From Paenibacillus puerhi (lineage in GTDB: Bacteria; Bacillota; Bacilli; Paenibacillales; NBRC-103111), in contig NZ_WUWM01000011.1 in NCBI RefSeq assembly GCF_009846885.1, positions 62,001 through 126,000 of the forward strand: a stretch of DNA of 64,000 nt, in the 5' to 3' direction. The notes below the pieces were generated by a model. That model ran no database searches. It was not told the DNA's origin and saw only the letters and a list, made by a program, of their open reading frames with translations. This document shows positions 7,674 to 15,789 of the stretch, piece by piece. Position 1 is the first letter of the stretch, and each line of letters begins with the position of its first letter. The translations under genes and the position numbers were made by a program.

Positions 7674-10199
7674 CTACATGCGCGGCTTCGCTCGGCTTGT
7701 CGGGAGCGCAGCCAGCGGATCATCCGGCCACACATGCTTCGGATAGCGTCCCTTCAGATCTTTCTTGATCTCGAAATAGGCCTCGCGCCAAAAGCTCGCC
7801 AAATCCCGCGTTACCTGCACCGGCCGGTGAGCCGGCGACAACAGGTGAAGCACCAGCGCGACCCGCCCTTCAGCCAGAAGCGGCGTCTGCTGCAAGCCGA
7901 ACATTTCCTGCAGGCGCACAGCCAGCGTCGGGGCGTCGGGATCGCTGTAATCGATCGGAATCCGGGAACCGCTTGGCACGATCCAGTGAGTAGGCGCCTG
8001 GGCGTCAAGCGCCTGACGCTGAGACCAGGACAGCATGCCCTCCAGCAAAGCAGCCGGCTGCAGCCGATGAAGCTCCTCTCGCTGCTTCATCCCGTAGAGA
8101 TGAGGACCCAGCCATTCCTCGAGCGTAGCAAGGAGAGCTTCGTCCGACACATCCGGCCAGCCGCTGTCTCCCGTATGCCGGTGCATGAAAGATAGGCGTT
8201 CCCGCAGCTGAAGGGCAGATTTCGACCAGTTCAGCAGTTGAAGTCCTTCGATCCGTACGCCTTCCAGCAGTGCGGCCAGCATCGCCTCCGCATCCGGCTT
8301 TTCCCACACCGTTTCCTTCAGTACAAGCGCTCCCAGCCTTACGCGCTGGCGGGCTCTTACGTTCCGTACCTGCCTGTCCCAGTAGACGACCGACTCTTTG
8401 GACATTTCCTGCTCCAAATGCCGATATAGCTCGTCCTCCGCGATGGGTGCGGCCAGCAGGATCCGACTGTCCGTCCCCAGATCGTCAAGCTCGGCCACGG
8501 CGAGGAAAGGGGCAAGCGATAAGCTTTGCGTCCGGCCAAACACCGCCCCCCGGCCCCCGCTGAGCAGAAAGCGTCCGTCCCCGCGATTCTGCGCGATGCG
8601 GTCAGGGAAGGCGAAGGCCAGCAGCAGCCCTGTCCGGGCCTCGGCCTCCGCCCCCGCTTCCCGTCCCAGCCCCAGCTTGCGCTTCCATTGTGCCGCTTCG
8701 TCGACGACACGCCGCTTAGCCGCATCGTCCGCTCCCGGCCGGGCAGCGCCTCCCTGCCTTTCCCGCATGAATCCGCGCAGCGCTGTGTAGCGCTGCCCGA
8801 GATCCGCATCCGTTCCGCCCGCTCCTCCGCGAAACAAATCCCGTTCCTGCAGCAGGGCAGCCAGCTCGCAGGCAGCCTCCCCCAGCCCGAGCGGGATGGC
8901 TCTCAGCGTCATGTGCGCCAGGCGGGGCTCCATGCCCAGGTCCGCCATGCGACGTCCGTGTGCGGTCAGGGCTCCCCCCGCATCCAGTGCCCCAAGCTGT
9001 CGCAGCAGCTCCCGGGCCTGCGCGTAGGCTCCCGCAGGCGGCGGCGTCAGCCAGCGGAGCGCGGACGGGTCCGCGACGCCCCAGACCGCCAGCTCCAGCG
9101 CCAGCGGTGCCAGATCGGCTTCCGCAATCTCGGGTGTCCGATGCTCGCTCAGCAGCCGATCCTCCGCCTCCGTCCAGACCCGGTAGCATATTCCGGGGGC
9201 CTGCCTGCCTGCGCGCCCTCTTCTCTGATCCGCGGAAGCTCTGGATACGCGCTGCGTTTCCAGCCTCGTCATCCCCGTGCGCGGCGAGAACCGCGGCGAC
9301 CGCGTCAATCCGCTGTCGATCACGATGCGCACTCCGTCCACCGTGAGGCTGGACTCGGCAATCGGCGTGGACAGCACAATCTTGCGTTCGCCGCCCTTCG
9401 AAGGCCGCAGCGCCGCTTCCTGCCCCTGCGGGGATAGCATCCCATACAGTGGCGCTATGCGGATGCCGGCCAGCCCGGGACGGCCGGCAAGTATCGATTC
9501 GACACGATGGATTTCCCCCGCGCCGGGCAAGAACACGAGCACATCCCCTTCCGCCTCGGCACAAGCCGTCTCGATCACTCGGGCAACCGCCTGCTCGATG
9601 CGTTCATGAGTTCGAAGCGGCGGCGCATACCGGGTCTCCACCGGGTAGCTCCTCCCCTGGCTCACAAGCACCGGCGCATCCGTCATGAGCTCGGACACAG
9701 CTGTCGCATCCAGCGTAGCGGACATGACCAGCAGACGCAGCTCCTCGCGAAGCGCCCCCTGCGCCTCCAGGCATAGCGCGAGTCCGAGATCGGCCTGCAG
9801 ACTTCGCTCGTGATATTCATCAAACAGCACCAGTCCCGCTTCTTCCAGAGACGGATCATGCTGCAGCATCCGGGTGAGCACGCCCTCCGTAATAACTTCG
9901 ATCCGCGTTTTGGCGCTCACCTTTGTCTCCAGTCTTACGCGGTAGCCGACGGTTTCGCCGACCTGCTCGCCAAGCGCTTCCGCCATGTAGCGAGCCGCTG
10001 CCTTGGCTGCAAGCCGTCTTGGCTCCAGCAGCAGCAGCTTCCTTCCCTGCAGCCACGGCTCTTCCAATAAAGCGAGCGGTACCCGCGTCGTTTTGCCTGC
10101 TCCCGGCTCCGCGACAAGTACCGCTCTCGTATGCTGTGCCAGCGTGCTGCGGATTTCCGGCAGCAGCCCGTCTATCGGTCGTGCATCCAGCTCTATCAC
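7674..10199 (-). CDS. hrpB: ATP-dependent helicase HrpB (DEAH/RHA family)
   Basis: A superfamily 2 helicase of 841 residues, the usual HrpB length. Motif I is EPGAGKTTRVP near residue 32, motif II is DEYHER (DExH form), motif III SAT follows, and motif VI is QRRGRAGR. The C-terminal third fits the HrpB-specific domain. HrpB proteins are thought to act on RNA or RNA-DNA structures, but no precise role is established. The start is GTG at 10199 with GGGGG about 9 bases upstream, 18 bases after the YmaF-family gene. Very GC-rich codon use gives many overlapping shadow frames across it. Confidence 0.93.
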   Translation of the reverse strand: MIELDARPIDGLLPEIRSTLAQHTRAVLVAEPGAGKTTRVPLALLEEPWLQGRKLLLLEPRRLAAKAAARYMAEALGEQVGETVGYRVRLETKVSAKTRIEVITEGVLTRMLQHDPSLEEAGLVLFDEYHERSLQADLGLALCLEAQGALREELRLLVMSATLDATAVSELMTDAPVLVSQGRSYPVETRYAPPLRTHERIEQAVARVIETACAEAEGDVLVFLPGAGEIHRVESILAGRPGLAGIRIAPLYGMLSPQGQEAALRPSKGGERKIVLSTPIAESSLTVDGVRIVIDSGLTRSPRFSPRTGMTRLETQRVSRASADQRRGRAGRQAPGICYRVWTEAEDRLLSEHRTPEIAEADLAPLALELAVWGVADPSALRWLTPPPAGAYAQARELLRQLGALDAGGALTAHGRRMADLGMEPRLAHMTLRAIPLGLGEAACELAALLQERDLFRGGAGGTDADLGQRYTALRGFMRERQGGAARPGADDAAKRRVVDEAAQWKRKLGLGREAGAEAEARTGLLLAFAFPDRIAQNRGDGRFLLSGGRGAVFGRTQSLSLAPFLAVAELDDLGTDSRILLAAPIAEDELYRHLEQEMSKESVVYWDRQVRNVRARQRVRLGALVLKETVWEKPDAEAMLAALLEGVRIEGLQLLNWSKSALQLRERLSFMHRHTGDSGWPDVSDEALLATLEEWLGPHLYGMKQREELHRLQPAALLEGMLSWSQRQALDAQAPTHWIVPSGSRIPIDYSDPDAPTLAVRLQEMFGLQQTPLLAEGRVALVLHLLSPAHRPVQVTRDLASFWREAYFEIKKDLKGRYPKHVWPDDPLAALPTSRAKPRM

Positions 10200-10217
10200 T
10201 TCTGCTTGCCCCCTGCC

Positions 10218-10682
10218 TTATTCAAGCTTGCGGCCTGATCGAGGCTCCAAGCTCACCGGATCGATGTCATATCCGATCCCTCGGCTGGTCACTCCGTTAA
10301 AGGAGTGCACATGGCGGGGAATCGAAAGCACCGTAACATAAAAATTGCCCTGAAAAAGAAAAGGCTCATCATCCACCTTGGAAATAATTCTATGGTAGTG
10401 CTCGCCATTAGGCAAACCGACCGCCGGCCCGGTCATACCGACAAACCGGTGAAAATGCCCGTCCGCAACCAATGTGTATCCCTGGAAGTTATGGACGTGT
10501 CCGTCCCTAGAATTGCCATTGACCGGATAGGTGAACAAATTCATCGGATGGGCGTGCTCGAGGGTAACCCCCGTCACCGTCGAAAAAAAATGCGCATGCG
10601 CTAAGGCCGGAGCTTCCGAAGTCTGACTCGGGCCTTCCCCTATCCCACGCTGTCCGCTCTGTTCTTCCCGCCGAGCCTCCAT
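10218..10682 (-). CDS. YmaF family histidine-rich protein
   Basis: A 154-residue protein with repeated His pairs in HxH settings: LAHAHFF, LEHAHP, DGHVHNF, DGHFHRF, GEHYHRI and PRHVHSF. Segments such as VGMTGPAVGLPNG match the YmaF family of Bacilli, whose function is unknown. The spaced His pairs suggest metal binding. A signal peptide is absent and the first 20 residues look disordered. The ATG at 10682 follows AAGGGGAG at good spacing. It is transcribed towards hrpB with an 18-base gap, so the two may share a transcript. In Bacillus, ymaF also lies in the wider miaA/miaB region. Confidence 0.82.
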   Translation of the reverse strand: MEARREEQSGQRGIGEGPSQTSEAPALAHAHFFSTVTGVTLEHAHPMNLFTYPVNGNSRDGHVHNFQGYTLVADGHFHRFVGMTGPAVGLPNGEHYHRIISKVDDEPFLFQGNFYVTVLSIPRHVHSFNGVTSRGIGYDIDPVSLEPRSGRKLE

Positions 10683-10764
10683 CCGATCTCCCCTTTTCCG
10701 GCATCCTGATCTGATTATCCCAGTATACGCATAGAGGAGATCCCATCATGCCTAGCCCGTTTCC

Positions 10765-10950
10765 CTAGCCCTTGACAGGCAGCTCAATCCAGCCTTTATA
10801 GATCGAATAATAAAACAGAAACGAGCTGATCAGGCCGAGTACCAGCATCAGCACCACCATAGCCTTTTTTTTCTGAAAAATAAACAAAAACGCGAGACTG
10901 AAAAATGTACCCATAATAACCAAACAAATCAGCATGATAATGGTTGCCAT
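10765..10950 (-). CDS. Small two-segment membrane protein, unknown function
   Basis: A 61-residue protein with two hydrophobic segments (residues 3-25 and 31-49) joined by a basic QKKK turn, as in a helical hairpin with cytoplasmic loop. The ATG at 10950 is chosen because the conserved-looking hydrophobic part begins there; AAGGGG lies 12 bases upstream. A longer frame reaches 11016 but its extension is polar. No family recognised. It lies between nikR and the YmaF-family gene on the same strand. Confidence 0.6.
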   Translation of the reverse strand: MATIIMLICLVIMGTFFSLAFLFIFQKKKAMVVLMLVLGLISSFLFYYSIYKGWIELPVKG

Positions 10951-11097
10951 ACGGCTCTCATACCCCTTTACTTCACGATAGGACCTTGGCCCCTGACGAT
11001 TACCAAAATACCACAATTCCGACTCGAAACCTATACAATCTGTTCCCGATCCATGACAAATTGTTGACAGGATACTGGCCTAGCGAGATCAGACCCC

Positions 11098-11559
11098 TCA
11101 TCCATCCTTATGAGCACTGTGCTCATGCTCGGCAGCGCCGTCATGCTGTTCGAGAAATGTAACCGATAGCTCGGCGTAATACACGCCCTTCAGTACTTGA
11201 ATACGCTGCTTCAGCTCACGCAGCTTGGCATGCTGCCCGCGGACGACCAAAATTTCCAGACATTGATGATGATTGAGATGCACATGCATCGTCGAAATGA
11301 TCTGATGATGATAATCATGCTGCAGCTCGATCAACGTAAGTGGGAGATCGGAGACATGATGGTCGTACACCATGACGATCGTCCCGGCTACCGGCCGATC
11401 GGCCTGAAGCCCTCCCGGCTCGAGCAGCACCCGCCGCACCAGATCCCGGATCGCTTCCGAGCGGTTCGTATACCCTTGCTCCGTCAAGTACAAGTCGAAC
11501 TGTTTGACGAGCTCCTCTGGCATCGATACGCCAAAGCGAGTCAATATATCTTTTTCCAC
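11098..11559 (-). CDS. nikR: NikR-type nickel-responsive transcriptional regulator
   Basis: A ribbon-helix-helix repressor of about 153 residues. The N-terminal domain has RFGVSMPEELV and the helix pattern GYTNRSEAIRDLVRR. The C-terminal ACT-like domain has the nickel-site residues: His pair in YHHQIISTMHVHLNHHQC, which gives the family pattern of spaced His then Cys. The C-terminus adds a short His/Glu tail (EHEHSAHKDG). The start is uncertain: GTG at 11559 has GGAG at 8 bases, ATG at 11565 lies too close to that site, and ATG at 11583 lacks one. No nickel transporter or urease gene is adjacent, so its targets lie elsewhere or include the His-rich neighbour. Confidence 0.92.
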   Translation of the reverse strand: MEKDILTRFGVSMPEELVKQFDLYLTEQGYTNRSEAIRDLVRRVLLEPGGLQADRPVAGTIVMVYDHHVSDLPLTLIELQHDYHHQIISTMHVHLNHHQCLEILVVRGQHAKLRELKQRIQVLKGVYYAELSVTFLEQHDGAAEHEHSAHKDG

Positions 11560-11617
11560 TGGCATCACTCCGTCAACTCGCATCTCTGCTGCCCATTTTA
11601 ACATAACGGACCGCAGG

Positions 11618-11657
11618 CAAAAAGACCTTCCTCCGTCATGCCGACAGATGGAAGGCC
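11618..11657 (-). terminator. Rho-independent terminator after ricA
   Basis: On the minus strand, arms GGCCTTCC and GGAAGGTC with an inner TCTGTC / GACGGA stem, followed by TTTTTG. It lies about 50 bases beyond the ricA stop. Confidence 0.8.
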
Positions 11658-11706
11658 TTGGTCTCTTGGCGACTGCCCCTGGACACCTGCTTCGCGGCGC
11701 TCCCGC

Positions 11707-12150
11707 TTACTCCGAACAGCCAGAGCTTGCGACTTCGCCCTCTTCTACGTTGATCTTCTCGGAGATCGAATCGCGGATAACTCCCATCACCAGCTGAAGC
11801 AAATAGTTGATATCCTCTTGGGATTGCTTGAATTGGCTGACGATCGGGATCGAATCGAGCTGATCCTGAAGCGTGTCGATTTCACCTTCGATCTTATCGA
11901 CCATCTTCTGGTTCTGAAACGTTTCGAAGGCTACGATCTCCTTCTGCTTCTTCTTGATCGCGCTGATCAACGTTTGAATCTGGTCATTGCCTGCGATCTG
12001 CTTCTCCGCCTGTTGAAAAAATTGAACCTCATTGGAAGCCGACAGCATCTCAGCCAGCTCCTTCGCTTTGGCCAAAATGTCCTCGCTGACGATCATTTCC
12101 GTATTGGTGTACAATTCCATGCCGCAATCCGTAAATTTTTGCTCCGCCAT
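11707..12150 (-). CDS. ricA: RicA (YmcA), YlbF/YmcA family regulator
   Basis: A 147-residue, mainly helical protein of the YlbF/YmcA family. With RicF and RicT it forms a complex that in B. subtilis binds iron-sulfur clusters and promotes mRNA processing with RNase Y, affecting sporulation, competence and biofilm. The central helices (EDILAKAKELAEML to about residue 110) match the family, and a late Cys near the C-terminus (SSGCSE) is kept. The gene follows miaB with a 28-base gap, the same order as in Bacillus. The partner RNase Y is encoded further along at 20093. A later ATG at 12120 is possible, as the first ten residues look non-conserved. Confidence 0.9.
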   Translation of the reverse strand: MAEQKFTDCGMELYTNTEMIVSEDILAKAKELAEMLSASNEVQFFQQAEKQIAGNDQIQTLISAIKKKQKEIVAFETFQNQKMVDKIEGEIDTLQDQLDSIPIVSQFKQSQEDINYLLQLVMGVIRDSISEKINVEEGEVASSGCSE

Positions 12151-12178
12151 TTCGCTCGCACGCCCCTTTATTATCCTA

Positions 12179-13768
12179 TTAACCTAGTTGTGATCTTACC
12201 GCTTCCTGTACCCATTCGCCCTTAATGTAGAAGGTCGGCGTCTCGGTAATGCGCACATGGACGAACTGGCCGATCAGCTCCTTCGGTCCCTCAAAGTGAA
12301 CCAGCTTATTCGTCCGGCTGCGTCCTGCGAGCACCTGTTCATTGTTCTTGCTTTCGCCTTCCACAAGCACTTCGAGCGTCTGGCCCTTTAACCGGTCATT
12401 GCTGGCCTTGCTGTACTCGTTGAGCGTGTCGTTCAGACGGTACAAACGCTGTTTTTTGACGTCGGCCGGGATATCGTCCTTCATCTCAGCGGCAGGCGTG
12501 CCTTCCCGCGGTGAATAGATGAAGGTATACGCGCTATCGTATCCCACCTCGCGTACGAGAGCCAGCGTGTCCTCGAACTGCTCGTCCGTCTCGCCCGGGA
12601 AACCGACGATAATATCCGTCGTCAGCACAACGTCAGGCATGGCGGCTTTAATTTTGCCGACGAGCTCCAGGTACAGCTCACGCGTGTACTTACGGCTCAT
12701 CCGCTTCAAAATTTCATTGCTGCCTGATTGAACGGGCAGATGGATATGCTCCATCAGATTGCCCTTCTTCGCCAGCACCTCGATCAGATGATCGTCGAAG
12801 TCGCGAGGATGGCTCGTCGTGAACCGCACGCGGGGGATATCGATCTTGCTGACATCGTTCATCAGATCGCCGAACCGGTATTCGATATCCTCAAAGTCCT
12901 TACCGTACGCGTTGACATTTTGGCCCAGCAGCATAATTTCCTTGAAGCCCTGACGGGCCAGCTCGCGCACCTCGGCGATAACGTCCTCGGGACGGCGGCT
13001 CCGCTCCTTGCCCCGCGTATAGGGAACGATACAATACGTACAGAATTTATCGCAGCCGTACATAATGTTCACCCAAGCTTTTATCCCTTCCCGCTTCTTG
13101 GGCATATTCTCGATGATGTCGCCTTCCTTGGACCATACCTCGACAACCATCTCCCGGTTGAAGGAAGCATCCTTGAGCAGGACCGGAAGCCGGTGAATAT
13201 TATGCGTGCCGAAAATCAGATCGACGAACGGATGCTTGGTCATGATCCGGTTCACGACGCCTTCTTCCTGCGACATACAGCCGCATACGCCGAGGATAAG
13301 CGAAGGCTTCTCGATCTTCAAGTGCTTCAGATGGCCGAGCTCGCCGAATACTTTATCCTCTGCATTCTCGCGAACGGCACAGGTATTCAGCAAAATCATA
13401 TCGGCCTGCTTGCGGTCATCCGTCGACTGATAGCCCATCTGCTCCAGCATGCCCTTGATCGTCTCGGTGTCATGCTCGTTCATCTGACATCCGTAGGTCA
13501 CGATCTGATAGAACTTGCCCTTGCCGAATGCCTTCATGTCGTCGGGAATACCGAAATCATAATGAACCTCGATCGATTCCTTACCCCTCCGCTTCCCCTC
13601 GGCAAAGTCAGGCTGCGAATTGATCTGAATATTTCTCCCTTTGATCCGGTACGTCGTTTTCCCTTCTTCCTGGGACACGACCTTCGCATCGGAAAAATCA
13701 AAATATTTGGAGTAATCCTTCACCTTGTCGGATTTTAAGTCCGATGTATTTGGGTTCTCCTTGGTCAT
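12179..13768 (-). CDS. miaB: tRNA-2-methylthio-N6-dimethylallyladenosine synthase MiaB
   Basis: A radical SAM methylthiotransferase of 529 residues that adds the 2-methylthio group to i6A37 of tRNAs reading UNN codons. The N-terminal UPF0004 domain (from about residue 85) has its cluster cysteines in [20 protein letters not shown] and GVCGCMSQ. The radical SAM motif CxxxCxxC is visible in [17 protein letters not shown]. The C-terminus from about residue 460 is a TRAM domain. The first 70 residues are a charged extension common in Bacilli. It precedes ricA as in Bacillus. Confidence 0.97.
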   Translation of the reverse strand: MTKENPNTSDLKSDKVKDYSKYFDFSDAKVVSQEEGKTTYRIKGRNIQINSQPDFAEGKRRGKESIEVHYDFGIPDDMKAFGKGKFYQIVTYGCQMNEHDTETIKGMLEQMGYQSTDDRKQADMILLNTCAVRENAEDKVFGELGHLKHLKIEKPSLILGVCGCMSQEEGVVNRIMTKHPFVDLIFGTHNIHRLPVLLKDASFNREMVVEVWSKEGDIIENMPKKREGIKAWVNIMYGCDKFCTYCIVPYTRGKERSRRPEDVIAEVRELARQGFKEIMLLGQNVNAYGKDFEDIEYRFGDLMNDVSKIDIPRVRFTTSHPRDFDDHLIEVLAKKGNLMEHIHLPVQSGSNEILKRMSRKYTRELYLELVGKIKAAMPDVVLTTDIIVGFPGETDEQFEDTLALVREVGYDSAYTFIYSPREGTPAAEMKDDIPADVKKQRLYRLNDTLNEYSKASNDRLKGQTLEVLVEGESKNNEQVLAGRSRTNKLVHFEGPKELIGQFVHVRITETPTFYIKGEWVQEAVRSQLG

Positions 13769-13912
13769 CCTCTTACACTTCCTTTATGGTCAATTCCGCT
13801 AATCTATATTTTCATTTTCATTCGAGCATCAATAAAAAATTATACCACATCTGCTTTTCCGAATCCATCTAAGCAATGTGACTATCTATCAAATTTTCAA
13901 CGCCTGAATTCA

Positions 13913-13942
13913 TAAAAAAGACCCCAGTCAGAGACTGAGGTC
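13913..13942 (-). terminator. Rho-independent terminator after the small ORF
   Basis: A 10-bp stem (GACCTCAGTC / GACTGGGGTC, one wobble) with a 3-base loop and six Ts on the minus strand, 10 bases after the small ORF stop. Confidence 0.93.
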
Positions 13943-13951
13943 ATGCAGCTA

Positions 13952-14137
13952 TTATTTACGCAGGTTATATCGATCGATCATCTTATTTTGTTCATCGATA
14001 AGGCGGTTCGTTCCCAGCGGAGTTTGATGTTCATTCTTCTCCTGCGGGTCTAGCTCCTCAATGAAAAATCGGAGACCCTTCTGTTCGCTGTCCTTGCCAT
14101 TCTTGCTCCATGGCTTGTCTGCTTGGTTGTTAGCCAT
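13952..14137 (-). CDS. Small charged protein, unknown function
   Basis: A 61-residue hydrophilic protein starting MANNQADKPWSKNGK and ending KMIDRYNLRK, rich in Lys, Glu, Asn and Gln, with no membrane segment. GGGAGG lies 11 bases before the ATG at 14137; a GTG at 14149 is too close to the same site. It ends just before a perfect terminator, which supports a real transcript. It lies between the PduL-type gene and miaB on the same strand. I do not recognise it. Confidence 0.6.
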   Translation of the reverse strand: MANNQADKPWSKNGKDSEQKGLRFFIEELDPQEKNEHQTPLGTNRLIDEQNKMIDRYNLRK

Positions 14138-14226
14138 ACGTCTAGCCACCTCCCGGTTAATAGGACTCGGTTATTATTAACCGTATATTCCCAGGAGCTG
14201 AAACCTTTGGCGTCAGACAAAAGACA

Positions 14227-14799
14227 TTATTCGGACAATATCGTAGCCGTATCCCCCGTCTTGACGCCCGCGGCATTGGCTTCGTCCGTATCGATATGCA
14301 TGTCCAGCGCGAACTGCTCCGAAACCCGAGCCACAACCTGTTCAAAGATAAGCGAACGTTCGCCTTCCACACGAACCGTCAGCAGCTGTTTATCGGCGAT
14401 GCCCCACTTGGCCGCATCCTCGGTATGAAAGTGAATATGGCGTGCCGCCACAATCACGCCTTCCTCCAGCTCGACCTCACCGGCGGGACCAATCACCTTA
14501 ATGCCGGGCGTCCCTTCGATATGGCCGGATTCCCGTACGGGGGGCTTCATGCCAAGTGCGAAAGCATCCGTGCGGGACACTTCCAGCTGCGACTTGGAAC
14601 GAGCCGGTCCGAGGATCCGAACCTTGTCGAACCGGCCTTTGGGCCCTACGACCGCCACCGTTTCTTCAGCCGCATATTGGCCGGGCTGGGACAGGTCCTT
14701 CATGATCTTCAGCTCATAGCCTGCTCCGAACAAAGCTTCGATATGTTCGGGCGACAGATGGATATGTCTTGCGGATACGCCAATCGGTACTTGCTTCAT
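14227..14799 (-). CDS. pduL: PduL-type phosphate acyltransferase
   Basis: A 190-residue phosphotransacylase of the PduL family, which exchanges acyl-CoA and phosphate to give acyl phosphate and CoA. The zinc-binding His motifs are present twice: SARHIHLS near residue 10 and AARHIHFHTEDA near residue 120, with MHIDTDEANA late in the protein. No N-terminal microcompartment targeting helix is seen, and no shell-protein genes are nearby, so it is probably cytosolic. It follows korA-korB beyond a terminator, and a TATAAT hexamer with weak -35 lies in the gap (about 14855). Coupling to the ferredoxin oxidoreductase is inference. RBS AGGAGTGAG precedes the ATG. Confidence 0.92.
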   Translation of the reverse strand: MKQVPIGVSARHIHLSPEHIEALFGAGYELKIMKDLSQPGQYAAEETVAVVGPKGRFDKVRILGPARSKSQLEVSRTDAFALGMKPPVRESGHIEGTPGIKVIGPAGEVELEEGVIVAARHIHFHTEDAAKWGIADKQLLTVRVEGERSLIFEQVVARVSEQFALDMHIDTDEANAAGVKTGDTATILSE

Positions 14800-14881
14800 C
14801 TAGCGCTCACTCCTCGCTCTCTCTCGTTATGCCTTTGCTGCCTAACGCTACCTTCTCATTATACTCCGATCTCAAACAAAA

Positions 14882-14905
14882 AGCATACGGCCGCGGCCGT
14901 ATGCT
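14882..14905 (-). terminator. Rho-independent terminator after korB
   Basis: A 24-base perfect palindrome (AGCATACGGCCG and its complement) followed on the minus strand by TTTTTGTTTG, 18 bases after the korB stop. Confidence 0.88.
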
Positions 14906-14922
14906 CCCTCATGAACTTGCTC

Positions 14923-15789
14923 TTATTTAAATTCTGACACCAATTTATCAAATTCTTGCTCGGTCAGCTCGAGGTTCGCTTTATTCAGGCCTTCTTCTTT
15001 AAAGCCATTGACCAAATTCTCATAGCTTTTTCTTGTTTTGTCCTGATAGATCAGGCCGGTTACAAGACTGTTCGTTTCCATGATTTTGTTCATGGCCATC
15101 GCGCGGTTGGAGGAATCGTAATCCGGCGTTTCTTCCAGATCGACGATATTTTCCTTAAACCACTCATACGTGTTGACTTTATTGAAAGTTACGCATGGGC
15201 TGAATACGTTGATGAAGGAGAAGCCCTCATGCTTCATGCCTTCCTCGATCAGCGAGGTAAGCTGCTTCAAGTTGCTCGAGAACGATTGGGCAACGAATGT
15301 CGCGCCTGCGGCAATAGCTACTTCGAGCGGAGACAGTGCGGACTCGATCGAGCCGGACGGCGTGGACTTCGTTTTGAAGCCTTCGGCAGAACGCGGCGAC
15401 GTTTGTCCCTTAGTCAACCCGTAGATTTGGTTGTCCATCACGATATAGGTGATGTTAATATTCCGGCGGATTGCATGTACCGTATGGCCCATACCAATCG
15501 CGAAGCCGTCGCCGTCGCCGCCTGCAGCGATAACGGTCAGCTCGCGGTTAGCCATCTTCAGACCTTGCGCGATCGGAAGGGAACGTCCGTGAATCCCGTG
15601 GAAGCCATATGCGTTGATGTAACCGGAGATCCGGCCCGAACAGCCGATACCCGATACAACGGCAAGCTGTTCCGGCTCCAGACCTACGCCGGCAGCCGCT
15701 CTTTGAATAGCTGCTTGAATGGAGAAGTCTCCACAGCCTGGGCACCAGTTCGGTTTGATATTGTTACGGAAGTCTTTTAACGTTGCCAT
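14923..15789 (-). CDS. korB: 2-oxoacid:ferredoxin oxidoreductase, beta subunit
   Basis: The thiamine diphosphate-binding subunit (288 residues) of a two-subunit 2-oxoacid:ferredoxin oxidoreductase, which converts a 2-oxoacid plus CoA to acyl-CoA, CO2 and reduced ferredoxin. The N-terminal WCPGCGDFS holds cluster cysteines, and the ThDP/metal motif is GGDGDGFAIGMGH followed by NQIYGLTKGQTSPRS. It overlaps korA by 13 bases. The substrate is probably 2-oxoglutarate or pyruvate, as for the Bacillus orthologue, but the sequence does not decide it. The order dipeptidase-korA-korB-miaB is typical of Bacilli. Confidence 0.95.
   Translation of the reverse strand: MATLKDFRNNIKPNWCPGCGDFSIQAAIQRAAAGVGLEPEQLAVVSGIGCSGRISGYINAYGFHGIHGRSLPIAQGLKMANRELTVIAAGGDGDGFAIGMGHTVHAIRRNINITYIVMDNQIYGLTKGQTSPRSAEGFKTKSTPSGSIESALSPLEVAIAAGATFVAQSFSSNLKQLTSLIEEGMKHEGFSFINVFSPCVTFNKVNTYEWFKENIVDLEETPDYDSSNRAMAMNKIMETNSLVTGLIYQDKTRKSYENLVNGFKEEGLNKANLELTEQEFDKLVSEFK

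Noticed and set aside
8526-9437. Long plus-strand and minus-strand frames across hrpB
   Set aside because: High GC removes stop codons in other frames; only the HrpB frame has helicase motifs.
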